A DNA stretch of 64,000 nt from JBGPHT01 sp041484525 (GTDB taxonomy: Bacteria > Acidobacteriota > Terriglobia > Bryobacterales > Bryobacteraceae). Numbering within the stretch: the stretch's first letter is position 1; each line of letters opens with the position of its first letter. The stretch lies in the NCBI GenBank assembly GCA_041484525.1, contig JBGPHT010000009.1, forward strand, positions 1-64,000, read 5' to 3'. The translations under genes were made by a program, and so were the position numbers. Under the pieces are notes generated by a model. That model worked only from the letters and a program-made list of their open reading frames with translations. It was not told the origin of the DNA and made no database searches. This document shows, piece by piece, positions 59,284 through 64,000 of this stretch.

Positions 59284-60500
59284 TTCTGATTTCCTGCTTT
59301 GGGCATCTTGCTTTCCTTCGTCCGCGGCCGTGCTCCGTTGGCCGTGTCTGGCGGCCGCTTCGACACCGGCGGGGCATCGCCCAGGATCTTGACGACATCG
59401 CTGATGATCTTGTCGAGGACCATCGTCCCGGCTGACTCGGGCGAACTTGGACGATGCCTCTGCTGTAAGACGATCTTGCTCTTCACATCCTCGACGCTCT
59501 CGAGCAGGACCATGCGTCCGTTATCTGCCAGGTACCTGTCGATCGCCCCGATTTTCCCGCGGAAGATGCTGTACACAGGCACGCCCAAGGCAGCCGCTTC
59601 GCGATTCATTGTGCCGCCGCCGCTGACTACCAGGTCGGAGTACCAGATCAAGCTAAGACCATCCACAGCCTGCCCCGGAATAATGATCTTTCCACTCGAA
59701 AACATGTCCGGCCAGGACTTCCGCACAGCGGCCCCCTGCTTTTCGTTACGGGGCAAAAGGATGATCTGAGTGCCGGGCCGGTTGTCTAGCAACTCCAGCA
59801 CGGCGGCGAACAGCTTTTCACTTTCAGGGTTGTGATAGTGGGCCTCATTTGCCGGAGGGCGGATCGTCACGATCAGCGCTTTGCTGTCCAGTCCAAGCAG
59901 CCCTTTAATACTGGCATCCGGCTTGAACCGGGGGACGTAGACTTCTTCCTTGATTCCCGGATATCGCAGCACCGTGTCTTTCTTCCGGTTCAGGGCCGAG
60001 TCAGGAATCATCTCGGGAACCATCACCCAGGTGGGCGATACGCCCGGGATATGCTTGACGAATTCGTAATCGAAGATCACCACCGAGGGGATGCCGGAAA
60101 TCGACGCGCTGATCAGTTGGGACCGCGATCCATGCGAAATCGCCAGATCGGGTTTCTCGCGCCGCGCCGTCGGCAGAAGCTGCAGACCCCGCAGTATGGT
60201 ACCCAGGGCTTTCATAATCTTGTGCTTGCCATAGTGCCGCCCGATTCGCGTATACCGGAACTGGAACAGGTCGGCAAGACCGCACACCTGAAAGCAGTCC
60301 CGCGCTGTGAGCACTACCGAGTAGCCTCTCTGCTGAAGCTCGTCAATGATGGGCGCAAAGAATGGTATATGGGGGGTGTTGTCCAGGTCGATCCAAATCT
60401 TCTTTGGCCGAGCCGGACGCCCCTTCCCGGCGATCTCCTGGGTGTGGCGCGGGCGAGCGTCCAGCACAGTGTTGGAGTCGCGGGTATTTTTGGTGTTCAT
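59280..60500 (-). CDS. DUF354-family GT-B-like protein
   Basis: About 406 residues from ATG 60500. The core opens KKIWIDLDNTPHIPFFAPIIDELQQRGYSVVLTARD and has ISHGSRSQLISASISGIPSVVIFDYEF, ending in SDLVVSGGGTMNREAAALGVPVYSIFRGKIGAIDRYL. That is the two-Rossmann fold of DUF354, related to 2-epimerases and glycosyltransferases. It is the first gene of the 60.5-41.7 kb EPS operon, 24 nt after an ops-like element, and overlaps the epimerase gene by ATGA. The first ~30 residues are a hydrophilic leader and the last ~40 a charged tail. Confidence 0.82.
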   Translation of the reverse strand: MNTKNTRDSNTVLDARPRHTQEIAGKGRPARPKKIWIDLDNTPHIPFFAPIIDELQQRGYSVVLTARDCFQVCGLADLFQFRYTRIGRHYGKHKIMKALGTILRGLQLLPTARREKPDLAISHGSRSQLISASISGIPSVVIFDYEFVKHIPGVSPTWVMVPEMIPDSALNRKKDTVLRYPGIKEEVYVPRFKPDASIKGLLGLDSKALIVTIRPPANEAHYHNPESEKLFAAVLELLDNRPGTQIILLPRNEKQGAAVRKSWPDMFSSGKIIIPGQAVDGLSLIWYSDLVVSGGGTMNREAAALGVPVYSIFRGKIGAIDRYLADNGRMVLLESVEDVKSKIVLQQRHRPSSPESAGTMVLDKIISDVVKILGDAPPVSKRPPDTANGARPRTKESKMPKAGNQK

Positions 60501-60523
60501 TAGCTTTTGTGTCCGGTTTGGAC

Positions 60524-60534
60524 AAGCTACCGCC
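60524..60534 (-). promoter_or_regulatory. ops-like element, copy B
   Basis: GGCGGTAGCTT on the minus strand, identical to copy A and a full match to the ops consensus. It ends 23 nt before the DUF354 ATG at 60500 and lies 77 nt downstream of the candidate -12 element (75 nt in copy A). It should let the NusG-like protein load on polymerase entering the ~19-kb operon. Confidence 0.75.
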
Positions 60535-60610
60535 CTTTCGGTCCCAGTTTGAGCCTCACTTTTGGGGCTCGATCCGTGGCCGGCAGAACAGCTTTGCAGG
60601 GCATGGAAAT

Positions 60611-60625
60611 GCAGGTTGAGTACCA
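60611..60625 (-). promoter_or_regulatory. Candidate sigma-54 promoter, copy B
   Basis: The minus strand reads TGGTACTCAACCTGC, keeping the invariant GG and GC with ten bases between. It differs from copy A at two positions. The predicted start is near 60599, giving a ~100-nt leader. Confidence 0.65.
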
Positions 60626-60719
60626 ATGAATACCATCGGCTTAAACGGCTAGCTATCATTGGTTTACAGATATGGTCGATGGCGTGCTAAAGAGGCCGGA
60701 GCTTGGAATGATGACCACG

Positions 60720-60738
60720 ATTGGGACTTGCTCCCAAT
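60720..60738. promoter_or_regulatory. Conserved inverted repeat, candidate activator (UAS) site, copy B
   Basis: ATTGGGACTTGCTCCCAAT, identical to copy A. It lies 95 nt upstream of the -24 element, exactly as in copy A. The 376-nt gap that holds it (60501-60876) contains no gene. Confidence 0.65.
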
Positions 60739-60876
60739 TAATGAGAAGATTTCGGATTTGGTGCAGAATCCTCGGTCGAAACAATTGAGAATTATTTGCG
60801 ATGCAGGCCCCACCGAAACCCGGTTTCTGCTTTGGTTACAATTGGTTAACGATCCCGCCGGACGGCTGCCGAGGTT

Positions 60877-62664
60877 CTACCTCTTTCGTAGCAGAAGAGC
60901 CCAATCATTGTTCCCGGGAGCCGCAGGCGAAGTCCACAAAGGTGCGGTTGCCTCGATGGACGGCAGAACGGCCTTCTCACCCGTAGCTGCATCCCACCAC
61001 GTGCCCTCATAACGGCCGGATGGAAGCCTTACGGCGACGCTGCCACCCCGTGGGAGATAAACAGCGTAGATCTCGCCCGGCTTGGCCAGGCAGTAGTTGC
61101 CGTTGTTCACCAGTTCGTCATGAGGTTCGGTCTGCCACCAATCGAAGCTGGTGAAGAAATCCGCCATGTGGGCGTAGCCCTGGAACATGGTCATGGTGTC
61201 GTCGCCGCGGCCGTTCATCCAGCCGCCGCCCGCGTCCGGCCAGATATTAGTGCCGCGCCGCGCGGTCTCCCCCGCCGTTTGATACCCTCCCGCCATCACG
61301 ATTTCCCAGGCCGTCCGGCGCAACGTATCGGCGGACTCGGAATCGGGTTCGGACCATAGCGGGTAATGATCTTCGTAACCGTATTCCTCATTCGTCTGCG
61401 GAATGATCCTTCCCAGGCGCTGCTGCTCGTTCCGCTGGGCCAACATGAAGGCGTGCTGCTTTCTCGACCACTCCTGAAACGAGGTGAAGTCGAACCAACT
61501 GGAAGTGCGATCCTGATGCGCGTTGTCGATGGGATGGCTGGTGGCCAGGTGCCGGTACGGGTCCCACTCTTTGATCAGGGTTCCGGTAGCGTGCGTCCAT
61601 CGGTCGTCCCGGTAGCTATCGAGATCGTCGCCGAGGTCCCAGGTGATATTCGAAAAGGCGCCAAAGCGCGCCACGGCGTAGCGGATGAATCGATGCTCAT
61701 CGGCACTGCCCGGGGCCGGGTGCGCGCGGCTGTCGTTCATGTCCAGGACCAGCGAAAAAATCATGTCCCGATCCCGGGCGAAGCGTAGCGCGCGCTCGAA
61801 TTTCTGCCAATAGGCAACGCGAAAGCGGCCATAGTCGAAGCCCGGATGATAGATGTCGTCGGCCAAACCGAAGTTGGCGAGCGTCTCGAACAGGCGGCTG
61901 GCGACGCCCCTGCCGTAGCGCTGGCCGGCGCGCCCCAGGAAGTGAGCAGCGCGCGCGCTGCTCGAGGCCGCCCAGGGCGTCAGAAGGGGCGTCCATTTTT
62001 TCCCCGCCATGACGGGTTCGCCGTAATACAGCATGGTCCGGCCGGCAATGGTCACCCGCATCCGGTTGATCTTCAGCCGGTGCAGCCGCTCGATGCTGGA
62101 TTGGACGATCGCGTCGTCCTGCCAGCCGAGCAGCCAGTACGCCGTCGTGCCGTTGAAGAAGTAATGTTCGCCGGTGCCTTCCCAGATGAAATGCCAGCGG
62201 TTTTGCGGATCGATCCGGACCGGGCCGCGGCGGCGGCCGTCTCTTACGTGAAAGGCGCCGGTTGAGGTTGTCTTCGACCAGCCCTGGCGATAATCAATCG
62301 AGTAGGTATAGTCGCCCGGCGCCGGCGGCATGAACCGGATGCGGTACACGCTTCCATCCTCCGCGTCGGCAAACCCTTCCACCTGCCAGCGCTGGCTTCC
62401 GGCTGCCGTTGCAAACGTTCCCCGAATGGCTGCATCCGTGAATGGGTTGGGCGGACGAGGAGAGGAAACCTGCGCGGTAACCTCGACAAAATCGTAGGCT
62501 TCCAAATCCCGTGTGGATTGGGAGAAGGATACGGATCGAGGCGGCAAAGCGGGGCGGCCGAAAAGCAGGATGGCGACTCCAGCCAGCACGGCGATGGGCA
62601 AAAGAATGCGAACCGCGAAACGGATCCACCGGCTTCGTCGGGCGGGATTGTTTGCAAGCTTCAT
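60877..62664 (-). CDS. DUF5060/DUF4038 glycoside-hydrolase-like membrane protein
   Basis: About 595 residues. An N-terminal signal-anchor (FAVRILLPIAVLAGVAILLFG) is followed by a DUF5060 beta-domain (YDFVEVTAQVSSPRPPNPFTDAAIRGTF, PGDYTYSIDYRQGWSKTTSTGAFHV). A TIM-barrel DUF4038-like catalytic region follows (EHYFFNGTTAYWLLGWQDD, FSLVLDMND, NITWDLGDDLDSY, IPQTNEEYGYEDHYP) with candidate acidic residues in those motifs. A small beta-domain closes it (GEIYAVYLPRGGSVAVRLPSGRYEGTWWDAATGE). It probably cleaves a glycosidic bond outside the cell, perhaps of the EPS itself. Confidence 0.85.
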   Translation of the reverse strand: MKLANNPARRSRWIRFAVRILLPIAVLAGVAILLFGRPALPPRSVSFSQSTRDLEAYDFVEVTAQVSSPRPPNPFTDAAIRGTFATAAGSQRWQVEGFADAEDGSVYRIRFMPPAPGDYTYSIDYRQGWSKTTSTGAFHVRDGRRRGPVRIDPQNRWHFIWEGTGEHYFFNGTTAYWLLGWQDDAIVQSSIERLHRLKINRMRVTIAGRTMLYYGEPVMAGKKWTPLLTPWAASSSARAAHFLGRAGQRYGRGVASRLFETLANFGLADDIYHPGFDYGRFRVAYWQKFERALRFARDRDMIFSLVLDMNDSRAHPAPGSADEHRFIRYAVARFGAFSNITWDLGDDLDSYRDDRWTHATGTLIKEWDPYRHLATSHPIDNAHQDRTSSWFDFTSFQEWSRKQHAFMLAQRNEQQRLGRIIPQTNEEYGYEDHYPLWSEPDSESADTLRRTAWEIVMAGGYQTAGETARRGTNIWPDAGGGWMNGRGDDTMTMFQGYAHMADFFTSFDWWQTEPHDELVNNGNYCLAKPGEIYAVYLPRGGSVAVRLPSGRYEGTWWDAATGEKAVLPSIEATAPLWTSPAAPGNNDWALLLRKR

Positions 62665-63770
62665 CGAAGACCGGAAAAGGGGATGCGGCGCAGAACTTCG
62701 CGATACAAAGTCTGAGCGAATCTCTGACGATACAGCATAACCCCAATCGCCGTTCCGAGTGTATTGGTGAAGAGGTCGGTCACGCCGGAATTTCTAGTGG
62801 GGAGGTACGCTTGCAGGATCTCGATGGTCAGACTGACGGTTGTTCCCAACAGGATGGTGACGAGTCCCGCCCGGGGGATTGGCCGTACCGACGACCAGTA
62901 AGCGTAGAAGAAGAAGCCGAGGGGAATAAGGCCGGCAATGTTGATGAGGTTACTCTTCCAATAGCTCCAGGTTGGCCGGTATTCCTTCCAGGGCGGCTCC
63001 ATAAAGAGTTGATGGAGAATCGTGAAGCGATCGGGTATGTAGAGATCGACTCCCGGCCTGATCGTGTTGCGAACCATGTTTCCTGAGTGCTCATCAAACA
63101 GGTAAAGAGCAGCCGCGCGGTTCTCTTCGGCAACGTCAGGGCGTCCCTTAGTTGTCCAGGCTTGATAGTTCTGAAATACCTTTGCCGCGGGGAGATCCTG
63201 ATGGTAGATTGCCAGGCCGCGCAAGTCGCCGGGCCAGCTATCAGGAGCCACCGGCGATGTGCCGATGACGAGTTGCCCCGCCAGATCCTTACCGGAAAAC
63301 CGGAAGTCCGGGAAGGCCTTCACCAATGAGCCGTCCAAATAGACCGACGTCCCCTGCGTGCCTGACGCGATTGTCAGGAATACCAGCCCTCTTTGACGGA
63401 AGACGTATTCAGTGTCGATGGCTGCTCCTCCGTTCCTCACGATAAGGCCGGCGTTGTATTGGAGCAGCGAGAATTGAACGGAATTTTCAGAAGTGTAGAA
63501 CCCTAAGATGGTATTAGAGTCCCAGAGGCGCCCTGGATGTAACCAGATTTCAATCGTGCACGATGCGCCCTGTTGAGAATCCGGCTCAGGGAATGCGCCG
63601 GAACTCAATACAGTTCCGTTAACACCGAAACGAAGGCCGTTCTCATTCGCCAGCCAGGCAATAGCATTTTTGGGATCGTGGAATGGCGCGAGCCCCGCCC
63701 ACAGGATGCCGCACAAGACAGACAAACAGATCAGGCCCGGGATCTTCGTCTTCATCGGCGGAATCATCAT
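62661..63770 (-). CDS. LamG-VanZ fusion membrane protein
   Basis: About 369 residues. After an N-terminal helix (IPGLICLSVLCGILWAGLAPF) comes a ~150-residue LamG/concanavalin-like domain (CTIEIWLHPGRLWDSNTILGFYTS, TSVYLDGSLVKAFPDFRFSGKDLAGQLVIGTSPV). A VanZ-like C-terminal half follows, with three helices and its motifs (NLINIAGLIPLGFFFYAYW, TTVSLTIEILQAYLPTRNSGVTDLFTNTLGTAIGVMLY). Its stop overlaps the glycosidase start (ATGA). The second ATG at 63767 is better spaced from GGAG. A glycan-binding membrane protein is the best guess. Confidence 0.85.
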   Translation of the reverse strand: MMIPPMKTKIPGLICLSVLCGILWAGLAPFHDPKNAIAWLANENGLRFGVNGTVLSSGAFPEPDSQQGASCTIEIWLHPGRLWDSNTILGFYTSENSVQFSLLQYNAGLIVRNGGAAIDTEYVFRQRGLVFLTIASGTQGTSVYLDGSLVKAFPDFRFSGKDLAGQLVIGTSPVAPDSWPGDLRGLAIYHQDLPAAKVFQNYQAWTTKGRPDVAEENRAAALYLFDEHSGNMVRNTIRPGVDLYIPDRFTILHQLFMEPPWKEYRPTWSYWKSNLINIAGLIPLGFFFYAYWSSVRPIPRAGLVTILLGTTVSLTIEILQAYLPTRNSGVTDLFTNTLGTAIGVMLYRQRFAQTLYREVLRRIPFSGLR

Positions 63771-63777
63771 AACTCCG

Positions 63778-64000
63778 CTAATTCCCGCTGGGAACTACCG
63801 CGGGCGAAAACGCATCTTTAAGGAGCAAGCGAGGAGAACCATCGGCGGCCGCGGGTAACATCCAAATATCCGTGCTCGTGCCGGGAGCCTGATGCTGCGG
63901 CAACGCATACAGGATACGATCGTTGTCCAGCCATTCCACCTGATCATCGACGCTGCGCGTTTCGCCCAGGGGCGTCTCTGTCAGGGTTTTCAGGTCCAGC
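63778..64000 (-). CDS. C-terminal end of a TolB-like beta-propeller protein (partial)
   Basis: Only the last ~74 residues lie in the window; the gene continues past the right edge. The visible part (LDLKTLTETPLGETRSVDDQVEWLDNDRILYALPQHQAPGTSTDIWMLPAAADGSPRLLL) has the repeat pattern of TolB/WD40-like propeller blades. The TAG stop is 7 nt upstream of the LamG-VanZ ATG, so they share a transcript. Function cannot be stated from the fragment. Confidence 0.7.
   Translation of the reverse strand, partial: LDLKTLTETPLGETRSVDDQVEWLDNDRILYALPQHQAPGTSTDIWMLPAAADGSPRLLLKDAFSPAVVPSGN

Larger units (their letters stand above)
60518..60747. repeat. Duplicated regulatory cassette, copy B
   Basis: This is the partner of 14100-14327. 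It contains the identical 29-bp ops block (60518-60546) and the identical 31-bp inverted-repeat block (60717-60747) at almost the same distance. It also shares scattered identities between them, including the GG-N10-GC promoter. It precedes the DUF354 gene and the long operon that follows. Confidence 0.9.

Overview
The window is GC-rich bacterial chromosome. It looks like an acidobacterium of the Bryobacterales/Solibacter kind. That placement is an inference from the gene mix: an exosortase-type exopolysaccharide (EPS) locus, a giant secreted N,N-dimethylformamidase-like protein with Ig-like repeats, a carbamoyltransferase/SxtJ/DUF5989 module, and a plasmid-like replication/partition island. 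No marker gene is present to prove it. Almost every gene is on the minus strand. The exceptions are a small mobile module (about 15.5-18.1 kb and 20.4 kb) and the giant secreted protein (23.6-30.0 kb).

Region 1 (0.2-14.1 kb, minus) is an EPS operon read from right to left. It begins with a specialised NusG/RfaH-like antiterminator, then the initiating sugar-phosphate transferase, a WbpB/WbpD/WbpE-like trio for a diacetamido uronic acid, a FemAB-type acyltransferase, a deacetylase-like protein, the Wzz-like chain-length protein, a BY-kinase, an exosortase, a flavoprotein and an ATP-grasp enzyme. Region 2 (14.4-21.4 kb) is a plasmid-like island: tyrosine recombinase, excisionase-like HTH, ParA, a repeat-rich partner protein, a replication initiator flanked by iteron-like repeats, an RHH-like protein and a PIN-domain toxin-antitoxin pair. 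Region 3 (21.6-30.0 kb) holds a UDP-sugar dehydrogenase and the giant secreted protein, whose signal peptide is cut off by an in-frame amber codon.

Region 4 (30.1-41.3 kb, minus) makes and transfers a modified deoxysugar: RfbF-like cytidylyltransferase, C-methyltransferase, epimerase, RmlC-like epimerase, DUF4910 protein, flippase and glycosyltransferase, with an unusual duplicated Cys-rich membrane protein. Region 5 (41.7-60.5 kb, minus) is a long, tightly packed EPS operon: two glycosyltransferases, a UDP-GlcNAc 2-epimerase, modification enzymes, a carbamoyltransferase module, an asparagine-synthase homologue without its nucleophile, a ligase/polymerase, a deacetylase and a beta-helix protein, with a tRNA-Thr embedded in it. 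Region 6 (60.9-64 kb) has a DUF4038-type glycosidase, a LamG-VanZ protein and the end of a TolB-like protein.

The most interesting signal is regulatory. The leaders of the Region 1 and Region 5 operons, 46 kb apart, carry the same ~230-bp cassette in the same orientation relative to the operon. Each copy has an inverted repeat (ATTGGGA-N5-TCCCAAT), then exactly the same distance downstream a GG-N10-GC sigma-54-type promoter, then ~75 nt further an ops-like element (GGCGGTAGCTT) just before the first gene. The first gene of one of these operons encodes the RfaH-like protein expected to read ops. This predicts a sigma-54-activated, self-reinforcing processive antitermination circuit that co-ordinates two long polysaccharide operons.
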